Shown here piece after piece: positions 16,395 through 25,244 of a stretch of 38,576 nucleotides of DNA. The number at the start of each line of letters is the position of its first letter. Position 1 is the stretch's first letter. The stretch comes from Brevibacillus sp. (GTDB lineage: Bacteria; Bacillota; Bacilli; Brevibacillales; Brevibacillaceae), in assembly GCA_029240815.1 (NCBI GenBank), contig JARDZO010000138.1:1-38576 (forward strand), in the 5' to 3' direction. The position numbers and the translations under genes were made by a program. Under the pieces are notes generated by a model that saw only the letters and a program-made list of their open reading frames with translations, did not search any database and was not told the origin of the DNA.

Positions 16395-17331
16395 ATTTGG
16401 AAAACAGACTGGAGAACATGTTCGTATTTTCCATGATATTGAGTACCATCAGTCCGCCAATCAGCATGATGGCAGTCGGAGCCACGACAAATGTGGTAAT
16501 CAGGGTCACTTTCGGCGAAGCTTTCGCCGCTTTTTCCTTGATCAGCTCTTTGCGGATCCGCCGCATGTTTTCGGATTGGATCTTGAATGTAACGGCAATG
16601 GGGACGCCGAGCCGCATCCCTTGGATCAACGCTTTGATCAGCATCTGGAACTCCGGGTTGTCATTGCGCCGAAGCAGCTGTTCATACGCCTTTTCACGGG
16701 GAACTCCCAGATCGAGCTCTTGGTTGAAGCGGGAAAACTCCTCCCGCAGCGGACCTTCAAAAAACTGGATGACTTCGCGCAGGGACTGATCAAGACTGAC
16801 CCCTGCTTGCAGGGTGACGCTCACCGTGTCGAGAAATTCCGGCAAATCGTAGCGGAGCTGGTGTTGCCTTTCCCTCGCTTTGTTCTTCAGGAGAACAATC
16901 GGCAAGAAATAACCTAGCATGGGCCAGATGATCAATCCGAAATGGGCAAAGGGAAAGCCGAGTACAAAAAAGACCGTCCCTGCTATAATCCCGACCAATG
17001 CCAGGAAAATCTTTGCCCCCTGGAAGCGTGCGACTGTCAGATCCAGCGGCCGCCCTGCCTTCAAAAGCCACTCTTCCACTTCATGAGATTCACTGAAAAA
17101 GTTGATGCGCGAACCGAGAGCGGAGTAGTCTTCGCTGTATGCAAGAATGCGCTTGGTCCATTTTTGGGATGTCGTCTCTCTCTTGCGCACATGGTATGCC
17201 TTGCTTCCGGCGACCTCATGAACATGGGCGATCAGTTTTTCCTTCTCAACGGAATACCTGTACGTTTCCTTCAGAAAAATCGCGAAGACCAGTAAAAACA
17301 GGAACAGGCAGGTAATAATCAGGGCATCCAT
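16393..17331 (-). CDS. tadC: Tad pilus inner-membrane platform protein TadC
   Basis: A 312-residue GspF-superfamily protein. The N-terminal membrane segment (LIITCLFLFLLVFAIF), a central pair (FLALVGIIAGTVFFVLGF and FGLIIWPMLGYFLPIVLL) and a final one (TFVVAPTAIMLIGGLMVL) flank the cytoplasmic T2SSF domain, recognised by FLDTVSVTLQAGVSLDQSLREV and GMRLGVPIAVTFKIQSENMRRIRKE. It pairs with TadB, four bases upstream, to form the platform turned by the TadA ATPase. Confidence 0.93.
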   Translation of the reverse strand: MDALIITCLFLFLLVFAIFLKETYRYSVEKEKLIAHVHEVAGSKAYHVRKRETTSQKWTKRILAYSEDYSALGSRINFFSESHEVEEWLLKAGRPLDLTVARFQGAKIFLALVGIIAGTVFFVLGFPFAHFGLIIWPMLGYFLPIVLLKNKARERQHQLRYDLPEFLDTVSVTLQAGVSLDQSLREVIQFFEGPLREEFSRFNQELDLGVPREKAYEQLLRRNDNPEFQMLIKALIQGMRLGVPIAVTFKIQSENMRRIRKELIKEKAAKASPKVTLITTFVVAPTAIMLIGGLMVLNIMENTNMFSSLFSK

Positions 17332-17335
17332 CTTC

Positions 17336-18262
17336 TCACACCTTTATGTTGGTCACTTTTTTGACCAGTACGTATGACAGTATCGTCCCCACGATAAACA
17401 GACCAAGCAGCACGAGTCCGAACCCGGAGAACAACGGGTCGATAAAGCCTTCGTTCATTGTGTTCATCATGAGTACCAGCGCAATGGGCATGATCGGAAC
17501 GAGAATGGAGACATAACGCTGTTCCGCCGTCATGGTCTTAATTTCCTGATTAACGATCCGGCGGTCCTCCAGTGTCTCCGCCATCTCCTGAAGCACCTCG
17601 CTCAAATTCCCGCCTGCGCGCCGCTGAGTGAACAGAGTGGCGGTAAAAATCCGGAAGTCCCTCGTGGGGATGCGCTTTTCCATGTCTGCCAACGCCCTGT
17701 CAAAGTTGACACCCAGTTGCAGCTCGCGCGCCATGCGGCTGAATTCATCGCCAGCTGGCTGGGGAATTTCTTTTGCCACCAGCTCAATCCCCTGTGTCAA
17801 AGTAAGGCCCGCCCGTAATGAATTAGCCAAGAGACGGCAAACATCGGATAGCTGGTCATTCAGCCTCTCCTGGTATTTGTTTCGTCGTACAATGAAAAGC
17901 AGGTTTTGAACGGCGTACATGCCAGCCAAGCCACCTATTAGATTGTAAGGAGCATGCAGGCCTACGACGCTGTTCAGAAAAAAGGCTGTGCCAAGCGCTC
18001 CGATCAGCATGATGCCGTAGTACTCGGATGGAGCCAGCGAAATATTGGCTCGAACCAGCTTTTGCTGTACTTCACGAGCATGCGGAGTGCGGTCAAAGCG
18101 GTCACCCCATACGATGATGAAGCTTCTCCGCTTAGACTTGATGTCGTACCATTCCTCCGCCCGCTTCTTCCACTCGTTCTTTTTCGCCCTATAACCCAAG
18201 AACTCGTACATGCCCCAAATGCCCAAAAGAACAGAGAGACTAAATAGGATGGAGATGCTCAC
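17336..18262 (-). CDS. tadB: Tad pilus inner-membrane platform protein TadB
   Basis: A 308-residue GspF-superfamily protein with an N-terminal membrane segment, a central hydrophobic region, a T2SSF domain (SDVCRLLANSLRAGLTLTQGIELVAKE and RRAGGNLSEVLQEMAETLEDR) and two C-terminal membrane segments (VSILVPIMPIALVLMMN and LLGLFIVGTILSYVLV). The GTG start overlaps tadA by 23 bases with GAGGTGAAAAGGC as ribosome site, indicating coupling. It works with TadC as the membrane platform for filament extrusion. Confidence 0.93.
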   Translation of the reverse strand: MSISILFSLSVLLGIWGMYEFLGYRAKKNEWKKRAEEWYDIKSKRRSFIIVWGDRFDRTPHAREVQQKLVRANISLAPSEYYGIMLIGALGTAFFLNSVVGLHAPYNLIGGLAGMYAVQNLLFIVRRNKYQERLNDQLSDVCRLLANSLRAGLTLTQGIELVAKEIPQPAGDEFSRMARELQLGVNFDRALADMEKRIPTRDFRIFTATLFTQRRAGGNLSEVLQEMAETLEDRRIVNQEIKTMTAEQRYVSILVPIMPIALVLMMNTMNEGFIDPLFSGFGLVLLGLFIVGTILSYVLVKKVTNIKV

Positions 18263-19619
18263 GCCTTTTCACCTCGCCTGTAGTAAACAAAGACTCGTCG
18301 ATATCAATCCCGAACATCCTCAACCGTTCTAGACATTGCGGGACAATCCCGGTCGGTGTAAAGTATCCCAGCACTTCCCCTTTTTTTCCCATGCCAATGC
18401 GCTGAAAACGGAAGATTTCATTGACTTCCACCTCTTTATTGGGCTTCGTGATCACTTCTGAAATAGAAACCATCTTGCGTGTGCCATCGGTTAGCCGCGT
18501 TACCTGTACGATAAAATCAAGCGCGCTGACGATGTACTCGCGGATGATCGCCGAGGGCAAATCCATCCCCGCCATCACGACCATCCCCTCCAGCCGGGTG
18601 AAAGCATCCTGCGGCGTATTGGCGTGAACAGTGGTGAGCGAGCCTTCGTGTCCGGTATTCATCGCTTGCAGCATGTCGAATGCCTCTGCTCCGCGGACCT
18701 CCCCGACGATGATCCGGTCCGGCCGCATCCGCAGCGAGTTTTTCACCAAATGCCGGATGGTGATTTCTCCTCTTCCCTCCATGTTCGGGGGACGTGCTTC
18801 CAGTCCGATGCAATTGGGGCGATCCAGCTTCAGCTCTGCCGAATCCTCAATGGTAATGACCCGTTCAAACGGGGGGATGGACCGGGATACGGCATTGAGC
18901 AGTGTTGTTTTTCCACTCCCTGTACCACCCGAGATCAGCACGTTCATTTTCGCTTCCACAATCGCCTGTAAAAAACGGGACATCGCACCATCGAAAGAAC
19001 CAAATTGCATCAGATCATCCATGTGATACGGCTCTTTGCGAAATTTCCGAATGGAGACCAATGTACCGTTCAAGCTAATCGGAGGAATGACGGCATTGAC
19101 GCGGCTTCCATCCTTTAAGCGCGCATCCACCATCGGAGAGCTTTCGTCGATCCTGCGGCCGAGCGGGGCAACGATCCGGTCTACGATATGGCGCAAGTGT
19201 TCTTCGTCCCGAAACTTCAGATCCGTCAATTCCAGCCGGCCGTTTTTTTCGATGTACACTTCCTTGTGCCCGTTGATCGAAATCTCCGTGATGTCCGGGT
19301 CGCCAAGCAGCGGTTCTAATGGACCCAAGCCAACCGACTCGTTGATGAGCCTGGTCAGGAGCAGTTCCTTTTCGTTTCGTGGGATGACGACCTTTTCTTC
19401 CGACATGTACTGGGAGACCATACGCTCGATGGCGATCCTCATCTCCCCTTGAGCCAGACTGGTCAAACGCTCCAAATTCGTCTCGCGCAACAGTCTTGAT
19501 TTATAATGATCGGCCAATTCGTCGATGTACGGATTGTGATAGGCAGGAGCCGCCGCAACCGGGCGAGGGGCATCTTCCTGATGTACTGTTTTTTCGTCCT
19601 TGCGCCGGAATAACGCCAT
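18240..19619 (-). CDS. tadA: Tad pilus assembly ATPase TadA/CpaF
   Basis: A 459-residue secretion ATPase of the CpaF/TadA branch. After a variable N-terminus (about 100 residues) and the helical [19 protein letters not shown] block, the core holds Walker [18 protein letters not shown], the Asp box ITIEDSAEL, Walker B with [34 protein letters not shown], and the His box, all in order. It drives pilin extraction and filament growth from the cytoplasm; in Tad systems the same enzyme can also retract. GGAGGGG precedes the ATG. It lies 12 bases after the TadZ gene. Confidence 0.96.
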   Translation of the reverse strand: MALFRRKDEKTVHQEDAPRPVAAAPAYHNPYIDELADHYKSRLLRETNLERLTSLAQGEMRIAIERMVSQYMSEEKVVIPRNEKELLLTRLINESVGLGPLEPLLGDPDITEISINGHKEVYIEKNGRLELTDLKFRDEEHLRHIVDRIVAPLGRRIDESSPMVDARLKDGSRVNAVIPPISLNGTLVSIRKFRKEPYHMDDLMQFGSFDGAMSRFLQAIVEAKMNVLISGGTGSGKTTLLNAVSRSIPPFERVITIEDSAELKLDRPNCIGLEARPPNMEGRGEITIRHLVKNSLRMRPDRIIVGEVRGAEAFDMLQAMNTGHEGSLTTVHANTPQDAFTRLEGMVVMAGMDLPSAIIREYIVSALDFIVQVTRLTDGTRKMVSISEVITKPNKEVEVNEIFRFQRIGMGKKGEVLGYFTPTGIVPQCLERLRMFGIDIDESLFTTGEVKRREHLHPI

Positions 19620-19631
19620 GTATTTCCCCTC

Positions 19632-20792
19632 CTATGACAGCTTGGCAAGCACCCATTTTCGAATTTCTTTCGCAACAGGAGTCAGCTTCTTTTCATTGGC
19701 TTCACGCTGCAGCGGGAGACCTTGGTTAACAGCCGCTTGGACTCCGCGATGATCACGGCTGATTTGTGCGGCGATAGGGTTTTGGATCAGTCCCTTCAAA
19801 TCGGAAACGGTCAACTCGTTATCCCTTCCGACCTGGTTGACCACAACCTCCAGACGTCCCTCTGTATCGATGCGCAGCCGTCTGAACAGCTCCTCTACCA
19901 GTCGGTAGTTCTGCACAGAAGGTGTATCTGGATTCATTACATAGTAAATGAAGTCCGACTCTTCCAAGGCCGTGTAGGTAAGCTCATTCATGTGTGTTGG
20001 CAGATCGATAACCACGAAGTCGTAGCTGCGTCGGCTGGATCGGATCAGTCTGGACACGAACTCTTCCGACATGTTTTCTGCCGTTTCGGCATCGCGCGGG
20101 CTTGTGAGCACTTCCAGCTTGGAGTGCGTTTCGCGCTGGGACACATTGCGGATATGGTTTTCGTTCATCTCGTTCATGACCGGTACCAGGTCAGCCAAGG
20201 TGCGGCTTGTGTCCAATGAGAAAAAGGTTTCCACTCCACCGTACTGCAGATTCAAATCGATGAGCAGCACACGTGCTGTGGATTCGAGCTTGAGTGCCTG
20301 GGCAAACCCTGTGGCCAGCTGTGTACGTCCGCTGCCCCCTTTTCCACTGTAAAAGGAGTAAACTTTTCCGCGACCGCGAACAAAAGCCTTTCCTTGAGCA
20401 GCGGTTCCCTTCTTTCGTTGCTGAAGCTGTGAAAGCTCTGCAATTTTGTCCAATCGATCGGTGAGCAAAGCCAGCTCGTCGGGCATCAGGATGAATTCAA
20501 TCGCGCCTGCACGGATAATGTCCCTGAGCAGGTTGAAATCTTGTTTTTCGGTCAGAAAAATGACGATTCCCTCGGGCAGTTCTCCCTGTATGTACTGCAC
20601 CAGCTCCACTCCCGAACCGTCTTCAGGCTTGACGATCAAGACGACATCAGGAGCGATCCGGTCGATTTCTTTCTTTACTTCGCGTGATGTAGTGAACTGT
20701 ACGTGTCCATGATGGTGGGCAAGGGCCTCTTGCAGCAGGCTCCTGACCGAGTCGTAATCGGCGACGACGAGGATTTTCATTTCGGTATTCAT
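19632..20792 (-). CDS. tadZ: Tad localisation ATPase TadZ/CpaE
   Basis: A 386-residue protein with a receiver-like N-terminal domain (MKILVVADYDSVRSLL to about residue 120, without a clear phospho-acceptor set) and a ParA/MinD-like ATPase domain with deviant Walker A GKGGSGRTQLATGF, RVLLIDLNLQYGG, and VVIDLPTHMNELT. TadZ/CpaE places the pilus machinery, usually at a cell pole, and recruits TadA. It fits between cpaB and tadA with short gaps (9 and 12 bases). Confidence 0.93.
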   Translation of the reverse strand: MNTEMKILVVADYDSVRSLLQEALAHHHGHVQFTTSREVKKEIDRIAPDVVLIVKPEDGSGVELVQYIQGELPEGIVIFLTEKQDFNLLRDIIRAGAIEFILMPDELALLTDRLDKIAELSQLQQRKKGTAAQGKAFVRGRGKVYSFYSGKGGSGRTQLATGFAQALKLESTARVLLIDLNLQYGGVETFFSLDTSRTLADLVPVMNEMNENHIRNVSQRETHSKLEVLTSPRDAETAENMSEEFVSRLIRSSRRSYDFVVIDLPTHMNELTYTALEESDFIYYVMNPDTPSVQNYRLVEELFRRLRIDTEGRLEVVVNQVGRDNELTVSDLKGLIQNPIAAQISRDHRGVQAAVNQGLPLQREANEKKLTPVAKEIRKWVLAKLS

Positions 20793-20801
20793 GGTTTTGG
20801 T

Positions 20802-21578
20802 TTACCCTCCGGTTTTGATGGCTGGTGTTGGTTGTGCAGCAGCTGGCTTCGGTAGCGTCCCTTTTCCTGCCGCTGGAGGTGGGGCTGGCGGATTCGTCGG
20901 TTTTGGTGCCTGTGTGGCAGGTGCTTGCGGCTTCTGCTCCTTAAACGGCTCGGGTATGCCTAGCTCTCCTTTACCCACATTGGCCTTTAGAATCCTCATT
21001 ACTTGAGCGTAGTGCTGCTGATGAATAAAGGCAGGCACTTGTTCAAACGGCATTTCGAGTGCGACGCCCTTGAATTGGTCTTCCGTCTTGGCGACCATGG
21101 CGACGGGGACATCCTTCATGAAGACCTCCGTGGCCGGCTTCCCATTTACCTCATGGGAAACGATGACATCCACGCGATCGAGTGCCTCTACCTGCTGATC
21201 GAAGACGATATTGCCCGATGCATAAACAGTAACGAGTCGATTGTTCTGGTCTCTTACAGTCGCTGCAGGCTTGATGATGTTTTTTGTGATGATATCTCCC
21301 TTCGACAGAGGAACGACGGTTACCTGATTTTTCAGCGCCAGCATATCGGTTATGTACGAATCATCTGCATACTTTTTGGGGATTTGTTTTGTTTTAATCT
21401 GGTCCGGCTGAATCATGGATCGGGATGCAATATCCGTATTGGCTACATAGATTTCCACCATTTCCCCTAATTGTGCATTCAGGTCCTTGACTTTTTTCAT
21501 AAACAAAAAGCCGGCAGCCGCCGCCAGTAATAAGGACAGCGCCAGAAAGATAATGGCTCTTCTTTTCGATTCCAACAT
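20802..21578 (-). CDS. cpaB: Tad pilus protein CpaB/RcpC with SAF domain
   Basis: A 258-residue protein with an N-terminal membrane anchor (AIIFLALSLLLAAAAGFLFM), an SAF domain (VEIYVANTDIASRSMIQPDQIKTKQIPKKY through VPLSKGDIITKNI), a second domain, and a tail of about 50 residues dominated by Pro, Ala, Gln and Lys. In Gram-negatives CpaB works beside the outer-membrane secretin; no secretin is encoded here, and the proline-rich tail would suit a cell-wall interaction. GGAGAGGG precedes the ATG. It is the first gene after a 169-base gap downstream of tadV. Confidence 0.88.
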   Translation of the reverse strand: MLESKRRAIIFLALSLLLAAAAGFLFMKKVKDLNAQLGEMVEIYVANTDIASRSMIQPDQIKTKQIPKKYADDSYITDMLALKNQVTVVPLSKGDIITKNIIKPAATVRDQNNRLVTVYASGNIVFDQQVEALDRVDVIVSHEVNGKPATEVFMKDVPVAMVAKTEDQFKGVALEMPFEQVPAFIHQQHYAQVMRILKANVGKGELGIPEPFKEQKPQAPATQAPKPTNPPAPPPAAGKGTLPKPAAAQPTPAIKTGG

Positions 21579-21747
21579 TCGATGATTCCCTCTCCTTGTC
21601 AGTGTCTGTTTCGTCTCGATCGGAAATAGCAGGAGTCAACTCCTAGAAAGTTTACATGAGCGAGAATAGGAAAATTTGTCGAAAAATGTCGTTAAATACG
21701 ATGGATTCCCAAAATAAGTAAATGTACCCACCTGATTTATAGGTCTT
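21579..21747. other. Gap between tadV and cpaB
   Basis: A 169-base non-coding spacer, AT-richer than the flanks. It probably carries the promoter for the cpaB-tadC transcript, but no convincing -35/-10 pair was identified. AGGAGTTGACTCCT (21632-21645 on the complement) is a short dyad of unknown meaning. Confidence 0.4.
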
Positions 21748-22215
21748 CTATCCGTGTGAAGACGAAACGAAGAAGACGATCAGCAACAATAGACTGGTTC
21801 CCCCTGCAATGAACGGGGCCAAAGGAATCTCTCGTCCGACATTCTTTTTACCTGTGAGTTTTGACGCAATCCACATGGGAAGAACAATGACACCTGCAAT
21901 CAGGTAAGTAAGTCCTAGAACAAGCAGTCCTGCTTGCCAACCTACTGCGGCTCCAACCAACGTGAACAGCTTGATATCTCCTCCGCCCAGCTGACCGTTG
22001 CTGATCATAGCCATCAAAAGCGAGCTACCCCCTAGCACGACTGCGCCCAGAGCAAATATAGTCCATTTTTCCGGGTGAACAAACGCATGCAAAACGAGAA
22101 AATAGGCGATTCCCGGCAGGGTAAGCCAGTCATAGATGAGGCGGCTGCGCAGATCGGTATACACGGCGATTACCATCACGAGAAGTATAGGAATGATCAC
22201 AAATGCAGATAGCAA
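21748..22215 (-). CDS. tadV: A24-family prepilin peptidase TadV/CpaA
   Basis: A short prepilin peptidase (155 residues) that cleaves Flp and TadE-like prepilins. The two catalytic aspartates sit in YTDLRSRLIYDW and GGGDIKL, each followed by hydrophobic segments (about five in all). The start is TTG 22213-22215, 7 bases after GGAGGAGG. A longer frame from ATG 22294-22296 adds 27 hydrophilic residues but has no ribosome site. It is the promoter-proximal gene of the Tad cluster. Confidence 0.9.
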   Translation of the reverse strand: MLSAFVIIPILLVMVIAVYTDLRSRLIYDWLTLPGIAYFLVLHAFVHPEKWTIFALGAVVLGGSSLLMAMISNGQLGGGDIKLFTLVGAAVGWQAGLLVLGLTYLIAGVIVLPMWIASKLTGKKNVGREIPLAPFIAGGTSLLLLIVFFVSSSHG

Positions 22216-22485
22216 CGAATGTCCTCCTCCCTTCTTTTGAAGAGCGGTATTACCATCACAGACGATAATTTTGGAAAAATTGTTGCGAGTTTCCATAAAT
22301 ATTTAGGTAATTTCCAAAGAAAAAATCCTCCATCGATCCCTTTTCTTCATATGTACAGAGGACGTTCCTCCTTTTTTTGATTTTTCACACAAAAATGAGT
22401 CTAAAGTTGATTCTGTTTATTACTAAGTTCTGTGTAAATTACCCCCAAATGTGAGAAAATAACAAATAGGGAACGGGGTGAGATA
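22216..22485. other. Divergent intergenic region tadV / CDGSH gene
   Basis: This 270-base AT-rich stretch carries no convincing gene. It should contain the divergent promoters of tadV (minus) and the CDGSH gene (plus). GAGGACGTTCCTCC followed by a T-run near 22358-22380 makes a weak hairpin. Confidence 0.4.
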
Positions 22486-22677
22486 ATGTCGGATATCAAG
22501 GTTTTGGATAATGGTCCCTTGCTGGTAACGGGAGAGTTCACCGTATTGGATGGTGAAGGAAATCCCATGGAAACAAAAGCGCAGGTCCATCTCTGTAGAT
22601 GCGGTTTGTCCTCGAACAAACCGTATTGTAACGGGGCTCATAAGGGGCAGTTTGAAAGTGTCGTGAGAGCGAAGTAG
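22486..22677 (+). CDS. CDGSH-type iron-sulfur protein
   Basis: A 63-residue protein with the CDGSH (mitoNEET-like) motif in the form CRCGLSSNKPYCNGAH: three cysteines and one histidine that hold a 2Fe-2S cluster. It lacks a membrane segment. It has a GGGGTGA site and its own terminator, so it is monocistronic. Function in bacteria is largely unknown; redox or cluster transfer is inferred from the family. Confidence 0.92.
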   Translation: MSDIKVLDNGPLLVTGEFTVLDGEGNPMETKAQVHLCRCGLSSNKPYCNGAHKGQFESVVRAK

Positions 22678-22690
22678 TGTTCGATTCGTA

Positions 22691-22719
22691 AGCCCTCTGT
22701 CTCAACGGAGGGCTTTTTT
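22691..22719 (+). terminator. Terminator of the CDGSH gene
   Basis: AGCCCTC (22691-22697) pairs with GAGGGCT (22708-22714) followed by TTTTT. Confidence 0.9.
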
Positions 22720-22768
22720 CTATCATAATGAGGTCCATTTATCTTGCTTTTATCGGGGGTGGCAGCAC

Positions 22769-22948
22769 ATGCGAGAACATTTGGAACTATCCGAGCTAAA
22801 ATCAGAAATCGCTAAACAACTAATGAGCCTGTTGTTTGTAAAAATGACTAACTGCGGTGTATGTGACGCGACTTTCGGGAAAACACAAGAACAGTTCACC
22901 TTTTTATTGGAGGAATGGTTGATATGTTGCCAATCATTAGTATTTTAA
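22769..22948 (+). CDS. Small protein resembling a thioredoxin N-terminus (possible fragment)
   Basis: Fifty-nine codons beginning MREHLELSELKSEI, preceded by GGGGGTGG. The segment FVKMTNCGVCDAT looks like the first strand and CxxC active site of a thioredoxin-fold protein, but the rest of the fold (about 50 more residues) is absent. The frame ends in a shifted-looking tail (LICCQSLVF). It may be a truncated thioredoxin gene. Its end overlaps the next small gene. Confidence 0.5.
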   Translation: MREHLELSELKSEIAKQLMSLLFVKMTNCGVCDATFGKTQEQFTFLLEEWLICCQSLVF

Positions 22949-23142
22949 TGTGCATCTGGCTGTATAGAGAAGCTAAAGTTCGTAGCGAGAATTCGCTCTT
23001 ATGGGCCCTTCTTGGTCTCTTCTTTTCTTTCTTAGCAATTGGCATCTTCCACCTCAAACATGGGCAACGCATTCAAGGAATCGTCGCATTGATTTTTGGA
23101 ATATTCGTCTACGGGCTCTCTTTGCAAAAGTACTTTGTCTAA
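22924..23142 (+). CDS. Small two-helix membrane protein
   Basis: A 72-residue protein with two or three hydrophobic segments (MLPIISILMCIWLY, LLWALLGLFFSFLAIGIF, GIVALIFGIFVYGLSL). The ATG at 22924 lies 10 bases after GGAGG; an alternative ATG at 22915 is too near it. Both the site and the start lie inside the preceding small frame, suggesting coupling. Unknown function. Confidence 0.6.
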   Translation: MLPIISILMCIWLYREAKVRSENSLLWALLGLFFSFLAIGIFHLKHGQRIQGIVALIFGIFVYGLSLQKYFV

Positions 23143-23161
23143 ACGGCAACGTAGTCCTATA

Positions 23162-23196
23162 CAAAAAAACCGTACGGGAGTCTTGCCCATACGGTT
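23162..23196 (-). terminator. Terminator of the gamma-glutamyltransferase operon
   Basis: AACCGTACGGG (23168-23178) pairs with CCCATACGGTT (23186-23196). Read on the minus strand it is followed by a run of T. It also lies 20 bases after the small membrane gene on the plus strand. Confidence 0.85.
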
Positions 23197-23215
23197 CTTC
23201 GTTATGCCTCTGTTC

Positions 23216-24684
23216 TTACCACGCCGCTATGCAGCTGTCAGTACGCATGTCGGTACCGCCGCTCAGCACGCCGTTTTCATCGCGCCAGATGATCTGACCG
23301 CGGCCAAAGTAGTTGCCCAGCTGCGCCCACTTGATCTGGTGGCCTTTACGCTCCAGAGCCATCGCCAAATGCTCGGGGAAATGTCGCTCCAGCTCAACGA
23401 CCTTGCCTTCCGTCCACTGCCAACGTGGGGCATCCAGAGAAGCTTGTGGATTGAGGTGGAAGTCGATGGTGTTCATGACGACCTGTACGTGTCCTTGCGG
23501 TTGCATGAAACCACCCATGACGCCAAACGGCCCTACTGCTTTGCCGTCTTTGGTCAGGAAGCCTGGGATAATCGTGTGGAACGTTCTTTTTCCTGGCTCC
23601 AGACGGTTGTCGTGAGCTGGGTCCAGCGAGAAGTTGTGTCCGCGGTTTTGCATGGAAATGCCTGTACCCGGAACGACTACGCCCGAGCCAAAGCCCATGT
23701 AATTGCTCTGAATGAACGATACCATGTTGCCTTCACCGTCAGCTGTTGCCAAATACACAGTACCACTGGAACGTGGATTTCCTGGCTCTGGAGTCAGCGC
23801 ATCGTCTCCGATCAGCGCACGACGAGTGTTCGCGTATTCATCTGCGAGCAATTCTTCCGCTGTCACGCTCATCTTGTCGGACTCGGTGATGTATTTCAAA
23901 CCGTCCGTGAATGCCAGCTTCATCGCTTCAATCTGTTTATGGTAGGTTTCTGTCGTATCTTTGGCATCGAAGTCAAAGCCTTTGAGGATATTCAGTGCCA
24001 TCAGAGCGATCATACCTTGCCCGTTCGGTGGAATCTCCCACACGTCATAACCACGATAGTTTACACTCAGCGGTTTGACCCACTCTGGTTCAAATGCAGC
24101 TAGATCTTCCTTGGTCAAAAAGCCGCCGCACTCGCGGGAGAACGCATCGATCTTCTCCGCCAGCTCTCCACGGTAGAAGCTCTCTCCGTTGGTCTCTGCG
24201 ATTTGACGCAGGGTAGCTGCATGGCCTGGAGATTTCCAGATGTCACCGGCTTGCGGTACTTTTCCACCTGGAATGAACGTTTCAAACCAATGCGCAAATT
24301 CTGGTCCGGTGCACAGTTTGGAGAACTTCTTGTAGGCCGCATTCCAGTAATGCGCGAGCGTAGGGGAAAGCGGATAGCCGTTTTCCGCATAGTATCGATG
24401 GAAATGCTTTGTGGAGCTGGTCCGCTCGAATTCAAGCCATACAGCTCATCTTTCACCCATACCAATGCGAACGCGTCACCGCCGATGCCGTTGGACGTCG
24501 GTTCTACGACGGTCAGGCAGGCTGCCGTTGCAATAGCAGCGTCGATGGCGTTTCCGCCTTTTTTCAAGATATCCAAGCCTGCTTGCGCCGCCAACGGCTG
24601 TGAAGTTGCTACCATCCCGTTCCTCGCAAAGGTGGTCACGCGCCGAGATGCATACGGGTATTCCATTGCGTCAAAATGTGCCAT
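23216..24684 (-). pseudogene. Gamma-glutamyltransferase-like gene with internal deletion
   Basis: ATG 24682-24684 (AAGGAGG upstream) starts a gamma-glutamyltransferase of the YwrD-like branch: NGMVATSQPLAAQAGLDILKKGGNAIDAAIATAACLTVVEPTSNGIGGDAF is family-typical. After SISID the frame turns to unrelated residues and stops at 24115. From about 24391 another frame gives YYAENGYPLSPTLAHYWNAAYKKF and continues correctly to the end at 23216, including SSGTVYLATADGEGNM with the expected processing threonine. The family block with VTVPGA that should lie between is missing, so about 45-50 codons were lost with a shift of frame. No active enzyme is expected. Its place in an importer operon suggests use of glutathione or gamma-glutamyl peptides. 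Confidence 0.85.
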
Positions 24685-24713
24685 GCTTATTGCCTCCTTG
24701 TGAACAGTAGATA

Positions 24714-25244
24714 CTAGCCAATGAAGATAAACCCGTACACCATGGCCCCCACGATGACGAAGGCAGGATGTACCTTCCAAGTTTCCAGGAGCAGGTAGGA
24801 AGCAACAGACAGAATGATGGTCTGCATCCATCCGATTCCTTCTACAGCTCCCATGATGAATTGGTATGTCATGGTTCCCAAGAGTACAGTGACAATTGGA
24901 CGAACCGATTGGGTCATGGCTTTCACTTGTGGTGCACTGCGGAAAAGATTAATGAATTGAAGCAAAAGAATCATAGCGATTGCAGTAGGAGCTACTGTTG
25001 CAAACAGCGCCACTGTCGCTCCGGGTACACCTGCTACCTGATAGCCGACATAGCCAGCTAGCTTTGTCGCAATCGGGCTGGGCAGAGCATTCCCAACTGC
25101 CAGCATTTCCCCGAATTCTTTTACCGACATCCATTTGTAATGATCTACGACTTCATTCTGAATTAGTGGAATGCTTGGCGGACCGCCGCCGTATCCCAAG
25201 ATGTTGGAGATAAAAAACGCCCAGAATAACTGAAGATAAATCAT
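24714..25244 (-). CDS. Chromate transporter half (ChrA family), second unit
   Basis: A 176-residue single-domain member of the CHR family. Its motif ILGYGGGPPSIPLIQNEVVDHYKWM and the AVGNALPSPIATKLAGYVGYQ block match the short ChrA proteins that occur as adjacent pairs, together forming a chromate/proton antiporter. There are about five or six hydrophobic segments. The start overlaps the partner's end by four bases (ATGA). Confidence 0.9.
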   Translation of the reverse strand: MIYLQLFWAFFISNILGYGGGPPSIPLIQNEVVDHYKWMSVKEFGEMLAVGNALPSPIATKLAGYVGYQVAGVPGATVALFATVAPTAIAMILLLQFINLFRSAPQVKAMTQSVRPIVTVLLGTMTYQFIMGAVEGIGWMQTIILSVASYLLLETWKVHPAFVIVGAMVYGFIFIG

